Below, one piece after another: positions 1 to 4,341 of a DNA stretch of 5,908 nucleotides. The position numbers were made by a program, and so were the translations under genes. The stretch comes from Rhizobiaceae bacterium UBA1291. Its GTDB lineage: Bacteria > Pseudomonadota > Alphaproteobacteria > Rhizobiales > Rhizobiaceae. Numbering within the stretch: position 1 is the stretch's first letter; every line of letters starts with the position of its first letter. The stretch lies in contig DBUL01000116.1 of NCBI GenBank assembly GCA_002307905.1, positions 16,363 through 22,270 on the forward strand, read 5' to 3'. The notes below the pieces were generated by a model that did no database searches, was not told the origin of the DNA, and saw only the letters and a list, made by a program, of their open reading frames with translations.

Positions 1-2
1 TC

Positions 3-212
3 GAGCATCTCTCCTTTGCCGGCGTCGACCCGGAAACCACGCGGGATCTCAACTTGATCCCGACACGCCTGACCCTGGAAACCGCGCAGGTGGACCGGCT
101 GGTGGCGGCTGGGCGCAAGGTTGTCGCAGGCAATGATCGCCTGACTGCGGCCGTAACCAATATCCGCAAGCATGCGGGTGTCGCACATAGTCCGCTCATT
201 GTTCAACACTGA
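3..212 (+). CDS. patatin-like phospholipase, C-terminal end (5' truncated by window)
   Basis: This reading frame enters the window open and ends at TGA 210-212, giving about 69 residues. It carries a LIPTRLTL stretch followed by a helix with QVDRLVAAGRK. This matches the C-terminal pattern of bacterial patatin-like phospholipases, which often read 'xIPTxxxLxxxxVDxLxxAGRxLL' after the catalytic domain. The family consists of serine acyl hydrolases that use a Ser-Asp dyad to release fatty acids from membrane lipids. The dyad (GXSXG and DG[GA]) lies upstream of the window, so catalysis cannot be checked here. The next gene starts only 13 bases after this stop, which suggests co-transcription. 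The call rests on a short tail recognised by eye. Other alpha/beta hydrolase-like proteins are possible, but the reading frame itself looks genuinely coding. Confidence 0.6.
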   Translation, partial: EHLSFAGVDPETTRDLNLIPTRLTLETAQVDRLVAAGRKVVAGNDRLTAAVTNIRKHAGVAHSPLIVQH

Positions 213-225
213 CCGGAGAAGCGTC

Positions 226-984
226 GTGCAACACATTCTGCTGCTTCCCAAACCACTGCTTCTCCTGACGACGATCCTCTTCGTCGGCTCATGTCTGGTC
301 GTTGCTCTTTTCGTGTTCAGATGGGGGCCCCGAGCATTGGGTCCGGGCGACAGGTACGTTCCGGTTCCCGCCTTCATGGGCGTGGTCGCAACCGCCTGGG
401 CGCTCTCGCTGGGCTTTGCGGCCTCCGACCTGTGGAGCCTCGGCAACAGGGCCGACCAGGTCATTGCTGCGGAACGGTCGTCAGTGATGAGGCTGCTCGG
501 AGTGGCGGCACCATCGGCGCTCGACATCCCTGAACTGCATGACAGCGTCACCCGTTATGTGCGTCTTGTGAAAGACACTGAAGGCGTTGGCCACCGGGGC
601 GCCGCGTTCGGCGATCCGCGCGTCGATGCCGCGGTCCAGGATATCCGAATGACTGTGCTGAGGACCGTGGGATCCACCATTCCTGCGGCCGTCGGGGCAA
701 AGATCGTCAGCGACTTCGACGAACTGCAGGATGCGCGCAATGCGCGGCTCGGCATCAATGTCAGCCTGATCGACCCATCGAAATGGTATCTGCTGCTGTC
801 GTTCACCTTCCTGACCATGGTCACGGTCGCCATTCTGCATATCGACCGCCCAGCGGCCGGGCGACTCGCATGCACGATCTTCTCGATCACAGCACTCGCC
901 GGATTGTGGATCCTGGTGATCCATGTCGATCCATTCTCCAACATTCCCGCTGACTACCTCTCCCACGGCCTCACCATCTTTTGA
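226..984 (+). CDS. DUF4239 (bestrophin-like domain) membrane protein
   Basis: This is a 252-residue integral membrane protein of unknown function. Hydrophobic segments lie at about residues 10-31, 48-66, 187-206 and 214-233. A hydrophilic loop of roughly 120 residues separates the two pairs and has alternating acidic and basic helix-like stretches. That two-plus-two layout with a large middle domain is typical of the DUF4239 bestrophin-like family, whose biochemical role is not established. I chose GTG 226 because GGAGA at 215-219 sits 6 bases upstream as a good ribosome-binding site. An in-frame ATG at 172 would add 18 polar residues (270 aa) and overlap the end of the phospholipase gene, with no clear ribosome-binding site. 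The protein ends shortly after the last helix. The tight spacing to the upstream lipase gene suggests a shared transcript, though a joint function is only inference. Family assignment is from topology and length, not a search. Confidence 0.65.
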   Translation: MQHILLLPKPLLLLTTILFVGSCLVVALFVFRWGPRALGPGDRYVPVPAFMGVVATAWALSLGFAASDLWSLGNRADQVIAAERSSVMRLLGVAAPSALDIPELHDSVTRYVRLVKDTEGVGHRGAAFGDPRVDAAVQDIRMTVLRTVGSTIPAAVGAKIVSDFDELQDARNARLGINVSLIDPSKWYLLLSFTFLTMVTVAILHIDRPAAGRLACTIFSITALAGLWILVIHVDPFSNIPADYLSHGLTIF

Positions 985-1093
985 GAGCCGGTGGACTGGC
1001 GATTGTCCGTCGTCGAAGACGCCGCCAAGTTCGAAGCCGAGCGCACATCCGGACCAATGTAAGGTTGAGGAGAGACTGGGGGATGTGTCGAGT
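985..1093. other. short region between DUF4239 gene and IS left end
   Basis: No terminator-like hairpin with a T-run follows the DUF4239 gene. Two weak coding hints are present on the plus strand. A 23-codon frame runs from GTG 991 to TAA 1060-1062 (contains EDAAKFEAERTSG) and could be the tail of a lost gene, since it has no good ribosome-binding site. An ATG at 1083 is preceded by GAGGAGAGA (about 1067-1075), a strong purine-rich ribosome-binding site. That frame reads only five codons before a TAG formed inside the IS inverted repeat. It therefore looks like a gene start cut off by the insertion. Neither is strong enough to call a gene. Confidence 0.3.
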
Positions 1094-1123
1094 TGAATAG
1101 CCCCGCGTTTGGTAGACCCCCTC
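1094..1123 (+). repeat. IS3-family terminal inverted repeat, left (orfB-distal end)
   Basis: The 30-bp end begins TGAATAGCCCC and matches the reverse complement of 2285-2314 at 23 of 30 positions. The outer 11 bases are identical. A second conserved block, GTAGAC, lies at 1112-1117. The orfB stop codon (1127-1129) lies directly inside this repeat, as is usual for compact IS3 elements. Confidence 0.9.
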
Positions 1124-1126
1124 GGG

Positions 1127-1986
1127 TTACGTTTTCTGCTGCTTTTCGAACTCGACAGGTGACAGCATTCCGTTTCTGACATGTTTGCGTTTCGGGTTGT
1201 AGAACATCTCGATGTAATCGAATACGTCCTGCCTGGCTTCGTCTCGTGACCGATAGACTTTTCGCCGTATCCGCTCGCGCTTCAGCAGATTGAAGAAGCT
1301 TTCGGCTACAGCGTTATCATGGCAATTACCGCGTCGGCTCATCGAGTGAACCAGATTGTGGTGCTTTAGGAAGGATGCCCAGTCCATGCTGGTGAATTGC
1401 GATCCCTGATCCGAATGCATCAGAACCTTTTCCTTTGGCTTTCGTCTCCAGACAGCCATCAGCAACGCCTGCAGCACGACATCCGTTGTCTGTCGGCTCT
1501 GCATCGACCAGCCGATGACGCGGCGGGAATAGAGATCGATCACCACCGCGAGATAGGCGAAGCCTTCGTTGGTTCGGATGTAGGTGATGTCGGTGACCAG
1601 GCTTTGTCCGGGTCCGCGACGTCGAATTGCCGATCCAGAGTGTTGTCGATGACAATGGACGGCTTGCCGCCGTAAATTCCAGGACGGCGTTTGTAACCGA
1701 TCTGAGCCTTTATCCCGGCAATCCGTGTCAGGCGGGCAACCCGGTTGGGGCAGGATGTCTCGCCGTGGTCGAGCAGGTCGTCGTGAAGCTTGCGGTAGCC
1801 GTAGACCTTGCCACTTTCCTCCCAGGCTTTCCGCAGAAGACCAATTTGCCGTTCGTCTTCACAAGCCCGCTTGCTCAAGGGTGTCCGCAGCCAAGCGTAA
1901 AAGCCGCTGGGATGAATGCGCAAAAGATGGCACATCGTCCGCACCGAAAACCGCTGTTGATGCTTTGCAACGAGCGCGTACTTCAC
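1127..1986 (-). pseudogene. IS3-family transposase OrfB (DDE integrase), disrupted by a one-base deletion
   Basis: The first part (GTG 1986 to about 1598) starts MKYALVAKHQQRFSVRTMCH and carries the HTH_21-type region with SGFYAWLR and the YGYRKLH block typical of IS3 OrfB. It reaches DPDKAW and then goes out of frame, reading SPTSPTSEPT to a stop at 1540. One extra base restores the expected WVTDITYIRTNEGFAYLAVV, which carries the first catalytic Asp. The frame then continues as VVIDLYSRRVIGW through HSDQGSQFTS (second Asp) and NCHDNAVAESFF (Glu). Exactly 35 residues separate the second Asp and the Glu, the DD(35)E rule of the family. The ending is SPVEFEKQQKT. Repaired, the protein would be about 286 residues, a normal OrfB length. 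The lesion is a missing C on the plus strand near 1597, within GTGACCAGGC where GTGACCCAGGC is expected. A sequencing error would look the same. Confidence 0.9.
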
Positions 1987-2255
1987 TTTGCATCCTTGGC
2001 GAAAAACGCGGTCGCTTTCTTTAGGATGTCGCGCTCCTCGGTGACACGCGCCAGTTCTTTTTTAAGCTGCCTTATCTCGTCGGCCTGGTCGCTGCCCTGA
2101 TTGCCAGACGCCGAGGAGAACCTCTTCTTCCACTCATAAAGCGAGTGCGGGCTCACACCCAGCCGCTGCGAAACTTCCGCAACCGGATAGCCCCGTTCCG
2201 TGATCTGACGCACCGCGTCCCGCTTAAACTCTTCGCTGAAATTCAATTTGCTCAT
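1983..2255 (-). CDS. IS3-family transposase OrfA (DNA-binding subunit)
   Basis: This 90-residue protein recognises the IS ends and dimerises with the OrfAB transposase. Residues about 7-47 form the helix-turn-helix of the IS3/IS911 type (EFKRDAVRQITERG, then AEVSQRLGVSPHSLYEWKK). Residues about 58-83 form a leucine-zipper-like coiled coil (EIRQLKKELARVTEERDILKK) ending in ATAFFAKDAK, the conserved OrfA tail. The length is normal for OrfA. It starts at ATG 2255-2253. Its TGA overlaps the GTG start of orfB (sequence GTGA at 1983-1986), so the downstream frame lies in -1. In the family, orfA and orfB are joined by programmed -1 frameshifting. A T-run in this overlap (GCGTTTTTCGCC) and an AAAGAAAG just before it are possible slip sites, but I cannot choose between them. 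The gene appears intact. Confidence 0.93.
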   Translation of the reverse strand: MSKLNFSEEFKRDAVRQITERGYPVAEVSQRLGVSPHSLYEWKKRFSSASGNQGSDQADEIRQLKKELARVTEERDILKKATAFFAKDAK

Positions 2256-2284
2256 GATGATCTTCTTGCCTCAAAATTAGGAAA

Positions 2285-2314
2285 GAAGGTGTCTACAAAT
2301 TCAGGGGCTATTCA
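2285..2314 (-). repeat. IS3-family terminal inverted repeat, right (orfA-proximal end)
   Basis: Read on the minus strand this end begins TGAATAGCCCC and again contains GTAGAC at the same offset as the left repeat (23 of 30 matches). It lies 29 bp upstream of the orfA start, so the transposase promoter must overlap or abut this repeat. Confidence 0.9.
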
Positions 2315-2381
2315 GCGGGAGTTCCGCAAGAAGACCCATATCGGTCTTGACGTGCCGAACGATGCCGATGATCAGGAGTGA
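2315..2381 (+). pseudogene. possible 3' tail of an unrecognised gene at the IS border
   Basis: Immediately outside the IS right end an open frame reads REFRKKTHIGLDVPNDADDQE and stops at TGA 2379-2381. It has no start of its own, because the upstream part of the frame lies inside the IS in a non-coding phase. The charged composition and acidic end look like a normal protein C-terminus, so this may be what remains of a gene cut by the IS or by a later deletion. I do not recognise the family. The possible beheaded gene start at 1083, on the other side of the IS, lies on the same strand, but the missing target duplication argues that the two were not directly contiguous. The evidence is an open frame of only about 21 codons. 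Confidence 0.25.
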
Positions 2382-2741
2382 TGACACCGCCCCTTTTGGT
2401 GCAGACTTCCGAGGTTTCCTTATGGGATGGCCAGCCCACAGATTCCGGGCTTCCTGCCTCAGGAACAGTCGACGTTAGCGCTCTGAGTTGGACGTCCATA
2501 TCGGGGGATTTGAAAACGTCGTTTGATCAGTTCTTCTGTATTCCCCCCGTTACTCTATCAAACGGCGTTTGCGAGTGAATCGCTGATCCAGAGCTTTCGT
2601 CTCATGGATAACCCTCCGCTTTACTCTCCTTGATGCCGATGAGCGGTGCGCATTTCCGGTCGAAGAACGCCAGCACGGACTTCCTGCGATCTTCGCTGTA
2701 AATCAGGATCGTACTTTTAGAAGATGAGCGGCGAATGGTGG
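2382..2741. other. gene-poor stretch between IS3 element and IS110 relic
   Basis: I find no intact gene here. Visible structures are a short hairpin with a 6-bp stem (TTCCTG 2451-2456, CAGGAA 2460-2465), the paired AAACGNCGTTT palindromes listed separately, and one open minus-strand stretch at about 2602-2718. That stretch reads STILIYSEDRRKSVLAFF and, later, IGIKESKAEGYP before its TGA at 2604-2602. It has no start codon with a ribosome-binding site and I do not recognise it. It may be another truncated mobile-element gene. The stretch is less GC-rich by eye than the transporter region, in keeping with acquired or decaying DNA. Confidence 0.45.
2514..2570. repeat. paired palindromes AAACGTCGTTT and AAACGGCGTTT
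   Basis: Two near-identical 14-base sequences lie in inverted order. AAACGTCGTTTGAT is at 2514-2527 and ATCAAACGGCGTTT at 2557-2570 (13 of 14 match as inverted repeats). Each contains its own 11-bp palindrome, AAACGNCGTTT, centred on 2519 and 2565 (46 bp apart). Such a pair could be two operator half-arrays for a dimeric regulator, or the arms of a large hairpin with a 29-base loop. It could also be a mobile-element end. No intact gene lies close enough to tell. Confidence 0.5.
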
Positions 2742-2846
2742 GGTCTGCCGGGGGTGACGGAAGGCACCGCTCAGACCGGCAACCCTTCGGCCGGCATCGT
2801 TAAAATGCCTGCTTAGCGCGGTGGGGCGCTCACGGAGGGAAGGCAG
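2742..2846 (+). other. structured non-coding 5' region of an IS110 relic (possible bridge-RNA remnant)
   Basis: This stretch lies directly upstream of the IS110 transposase fragment at 2847 and holds several possible RNA stems. GGTCTG (2742-2747) pairs with CAGACC (2772-2777). CCGGC (2776-2780) pairs with GCCGG (2790-2794). GGCAT (2793-2797) pairs with ATGCC (2805-2809). AGCGC (2815-2819) pairs with GCGCT (2826-2830). Some stems share bases, so they are alternatives. In IS110-group elements the region between the left end and the recombinase gene encodes a structured guide RNA with loops pairing to target and donor DNA. That this stretch is such a remnant is inference from position and structure. 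The exact IS end is not defined. GGAGGGAAGG at 2835-2844 is a strong ribosome-binding site for the ATG at 2847. Confidence 0.4.
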
Positions 2847-2925
2847 ATGACACAGGTGCATCTCCTTGCGATTGAACTTGCGAAACGGAGCTTTCAGGTC
2901 TGCGCAACAGATCGGGGTGGTGCGT
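2847..2925 (+). pseudogene. IS110-family transposase, N-terminal fragment (relic 1)
   Basis: ATG 2847 opens MTQVHLLAIELAKRSFQVCA followed by TDRGGA, a clear IS110-family recombinase N-terminus (usually '..GIDLAKxxFQV'). These enzymes have a RuvC-like DEDD fold and move circular intermediates into specific targets. Homology stops near 2925, after about 26 residues of a protein normally 300-400 residues long, and an unrelated sequence follows. The first catalytic acidic residue, normally Asp in the IDLAK motif, is Glu here (IELAK), a further sign of decay or a pre-existing variant. The ribosome-binding site and upstream non-coding end are preserved, so the break removed only the downstream part. 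The reading frame stays open for a while beyond the breakpoint, but that sequence does not look like the family. Confidence 0.75.
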
Positions 2926-2932
2926 GTGTGGA

Positions 2933-3013
2933 TGCCCCCAGCTTGGCAAGAAGATGCCGACCGCATTTGACGCCTTTGGCCTCCTTGCGGCCTTTGATAT
3001 CCCTCTGGGGTTC
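2933..3013 (-). pseudogene. possible serine recombinase (resolvase/invertase) fragment
   Basis: On the minus strand, 27 codons read EPQRDIKGRKEAKGVKCGRH and then LLAKLGA. This resembles the linker that joins the catalytic domain of resolvases and DNA invertases to their helix-turn-helix domain, commonly 'ERQREGIAxAKAxGVKFGRPxKL'. The E-x-Q-R, AKGVK and GR positions all line up without gaps. The catalytic serine region and the DNA-binding helices are absent. The fragment lies exactly between the two opposed IS110 fragments. The match is short and made by eye, so chance similarity is possible. Confidence 0.35.
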
Positions 3014-3113
3014 AACGGTAGGTACCCGACCGGACAATCTTACCATTCCGACCAATGACGCGAACAGGCGTTATATCCTGCGACACATCGAGCCCTAAGA
3101 ACTGTTCCTTGAC
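3012..3113 (-). pseudogene. IS110-family transposase, N-terminal fragment (relic 2)
   Basis: On the minus strand the frame reads VKEQFLGLDVSQDITPVRVI followed by GRNGKIVRSGTYR and a TGA at 3014-3012. The GLDVSQ block with its following strand is the N-terminus of an IS110-family recombinase, including the first catalytic Asp. It is a different subtype from relic 1 (GLDVSQ against AIELAK). The expected start is replaced by GTC at 3113. An in-frame ATG at 3152 would add 13 residues (MICCRRF...) but is unlikely to be the ancestral start. Only about 30 codons of a 300-400 codon gene survive. It faces relic 1 tail to tail, and both have lost their 3' parts. Confidence 0.7.
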
Positions 3114-3348
3114 TTGCTCCCCGAGTTGGTTGAAACGGCGGCAGCATATCATTGACCGCAGCTATCTCATGGCGGTTCCGCCTCCCGGTCCTGCGGCTGC
3201 GTTATGCCGGGGCTCCTACGGCGGCCCTTATAACGCTCTTGCGGGTGGCGAACGGCTTTCGCGACCTTCGTCCGCTGCCGCTGGTGATGCCCATTTTCAT
3301 GTTTGTTGCCGGTGGCGGGCGAGGCCCCGGACCTGATGCGACCGCTGC
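3114..3348 (-). other. non-coding stretch upstream of IS110 relic 2, up to the DeoR gene end
   Basis: I see no intact gene here. Read on the minus strand it precedes relic 2 and is likely the 5' non-coding end of that element, at least in its proximal part. GGCGGAACCGCC (3171-3182) is a perfect 12-bp palindrome, and CCGGGGC (3207-3213) is complementary to GCCCCGG (3324-3330). In IS110-group elements this position carries the guide (bridge) RNA, so relic structure is plausible. Where the IS ends and the DeoR gene's own downstream DNA begins is not visible. Several frames are open through this GC-rich sequence (for example plus 3152 onward and minus 3167-3352), but none shows a recognisable motif or ribosome-binding site. 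Confidence 0.35.
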
Positions 3349-4104
3349 TCAAGCGAGCAGCAGGTCGACGCCGGCGGCGTCGAGGGCGTCGGTGATGTCT
3401 TTGGGCGGAGGCTTGTCGGTGGCGATTTCGGTGACGGCGCTAAAGCTGCTGACCAGGACCAGGCCCTCACGGCCGAACTTCGAGGAATCGGTGATAACGA
3501 TGGCGCGCTTGCCGCGGCTCAGCACCATGCGGGCGAATTCGGCCTCCTCGAGATCGAAGTCCATGACGCCGCGGGTGTTGACGGCGCCGGCCGAGATGAT
3601 CGCATGGGTGACGGAAAACCGGCTGGCGAATTCGATCGCCGTCGTTCCGAACGCCGCGCCATTGTCGCTGCGCAACTCTCCGCCGGCCATGTAGACCCTG
3701 TTGTCGTTGACGGTCGCGAGCGTCCGGGCGATGTCGGAGGAATTGGTCACCACGGTCAGCCGGCGGCGCGCCAGAAGCTCGCGGGCGAGAAAGCTCGTCG
3801 TCGTGCCGGTGTCCATCATGATGGAATCGCCGTCGCGGATGGTCGCGGCGACCGTAGCGGCAATCGCCTTCTTGGCGTCGCTGTTCTCGCGCATGCGCTT
3901 CTCGAACGGCGCTTCTCCCGCGACAGACGGGAGGCCGACCGCGCCGTGCATCTTGATGACGGAGCCATTCCCGGCCAGCGGCTTTAAGTCGCGCCGCACG
4001 GTTTCCAGGGAGACGCCCAACTTGCTTGCCAGTTCGGAAACCGTGATCGTCCCGTCGCGCTGCAGCAGCCGGAAGATGTCGCGGTGTCGTCTCGATGGAG
4101 TCAT
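3349..4104 (-). CDS. DeoR/GlpR-family transcriptional regulator
   Basis: This 251-residue regulator is full length for the family. Residues about 5-57 form the DeoR winged helix-turn-helix (RRHRDIFRLLQRDGTITVSE, LASKLGVSLETVRRDL, then the wing VIKMHGA). Residues about 75-235 form the DeoRC sensor domain. It has MDTGTTTSFLA near residue 100 as the phosphate-binding loop, VTNSSDIA near 120, GGELR near 141, SAGAV near 172 and DSSKFGREG near 206. Family members usually repress nearby catabolic or transport genes and are released by a phosphorylated sugar. I chose ATG 4104 because AAGGGG at about 4112-4117 is a well-placed ribosome-binding site and the protein then begins at the conserved helix. 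A start at 4170 would add 22 residues that do not fit the family. The gene is divergent from the ABC transporter operon, so that operon is the likely target. Its stop lies inside a 7-bp hairpin (GCTGCTC 3344-3350, GAGCAGC 3355-3361) without a T-run. Confidence 0.92.
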   Translation of the reverse strand: MTPSRRHRDIFRLLQRDGTITVSELASKLGVSLETVRRDLKPLAGNGSVIKMHGAVGLPSVAGEAPFEKRMRENSDAKKAIAATVAATIRDGDSIMMDTGTTTSFLARELLARRRLTVVTNSSDIARTLATVNDNRVYMAGGELRSDNGAAFGTTAIEFASRFSVTHAIISAGAVNTRGVMDFDLEEAEFARMVLSRGKRAIVITDSSKFGREGLVLVSSFSAVTEIATDKPPPKDITDALDAAGVDLLLA

Positions 4105-4185
4105 GGGCCAGCCCCTTGGAATGATGGCAAAGCTGATAGCGGAGGCCGGTCGATCCGGCAATCGCGGCATATTCGGTCATAAAAA

Positions 4186-4201
4186 CACAAAATACCACAA
4201 A
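4186..4201 (-). promoter_or_regulatory. TTTGTG direct repeat, candidate DeoR-type operator
   Basis: On the plus strand CACAAA occurs at 4186-4191 and again at 4196-4201, exactly 10 bp (one helical turn) apart. A related CAACA follows at 4203-4207. On the minus strand this reads TTTGTG, four bases, TTTGTG. DeoR-family repressors often bind short tandem or inverted repeats close to the divergent promoters they control. The location, just upstream of the -35 box and inside the divergent region, fits that role. Which protein binds is inference. Confidence 0.4.
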
Positions 4202-4207
4202 GCAACA

Positions 4208-4236
4208 TTGACATCCGGCGGATGCTGACATGAGAT
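4208..4236 (+). promoter_or_regulatory. candidate sigma-70-type promoter for the ABC transporter operon
   Basis: A perfect -35 TTGACA (4208-4213) is followed by a 17-base spacer and TGAGAT (4231-4236) as a -10 with T at position 1 and AT at the end. The strong -35 and weak -10 are usual for alphaproteobacterial promoters. The spacer and the end of the -35 box contain the dyad CATCCGGCGGATG (4212-4224: arms CATCCG and CGGATG around a central G), a good position for a repressor that would block RNA polymerase. Confidence 0.5.
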
Positions 4237-4341
4237 TGGCCTGCGCACCGTCGTCACGAGATACGAAAAGTACGGGGAACGACGACCCGGTGCCCAGCCA
4301 GTTCCAATCATGTTTCAACGGGCTCTACTGGGAGAACTCGC

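Larger units (their letters stand above)
1094..2314 (-). mobile_element. IS3-family insertion sequence, full length, transposase frameshifted
   Basis: This is a 1221-bp element bounded by imperfect inverted repeats that begin 5'-TGAATAGCCCC at both ends, which fits the TGA...TCA termini of the IS3 family. It encodes the two usual overlapping frames on the minus strand: orfA (helix-turn-helix plus leucine zipper) and orfB (DDE integrase). The length, the GTGA overlap of orfA stop with orfB start, and the D(35)E spacing all agree with IS3. It looks closest to the IS3 subgroup by the orfA ending (ILKKATAFFAKDAK-like), but no ISfinder name can be given without a search. The orfB frame is broken, so this copy is probably not autonomously active. 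The bases flanking the two ends (AGT on the left, GCG on the right) do not match, so the usual 3-4 bp target duplication is absent. Confidence 0.93.
4105..4341. promoter_or_regulatory. divergent control region between deoR-type gene and ABC transporter operon
   Basis: This 237-bp region carries the promoters for both directions. Its middle (about 4178-4213) is a distinctly A-rich patch in otherwise GC-rich DNA, which is typical of promoter DNA. It holds a TTTGTG direct repeat, a good plus-strand promoter and a dyad, each listed separately. For the regulator gene, TTGCTT (4205-4200 on the minus strand), a 17-base spacer and TTATGA (4182-4177) form a weak candidate promoter. It would overlap the direct repeat and allow autoregulation. 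The plus-strand leader from the proposed start to the ATG is about 100 bases, and I see no riboswitch in it. Confidence 0.6.

Noticed and set aside
481..1182. 233-codon minus-strand open frame across the DUF4239 gene and IS left end
   Set aside because: It is antisense to a well-supported membrane-protein gene, runs across the IS boundary, has low-complexity His/Asp/Arg-rich content and no recognisable motif.
2847..3098. Plus-strand 83-codon frame as an intact small protein
   Set aside because: Only the first 26 codons match the IS110 family. The rest is a run-on past a breakpoint into sequence of other origin.
3344..3361. Hairpin at the end of the DeoR gene as an intrinsic terminator
   Set aside because: The 7-bp stem overlaps the stop codon and has no T-run on the minus strand, so termination is not supported.
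3152..3694. 180-codon plus-strand open frame from the IS110 relic into the DeoR gene
   Set aside because: Most of it is antisense to the DeoR gene, its composition is Ala/Ser/Arg-rich, and it lacks a ribosome-binding site. The hydrophobic start (about 3170-3310) looked briefly like a membrane segment but has no supporting context.
3467..4318. 283-codon minus-strand open frame overlapping the DeoR gene
   Set aside because: It is a shadow in another frame of a clear DeoR regulator, with Arg/His-rich composition typical of out-of-frame GC-rich DNA.
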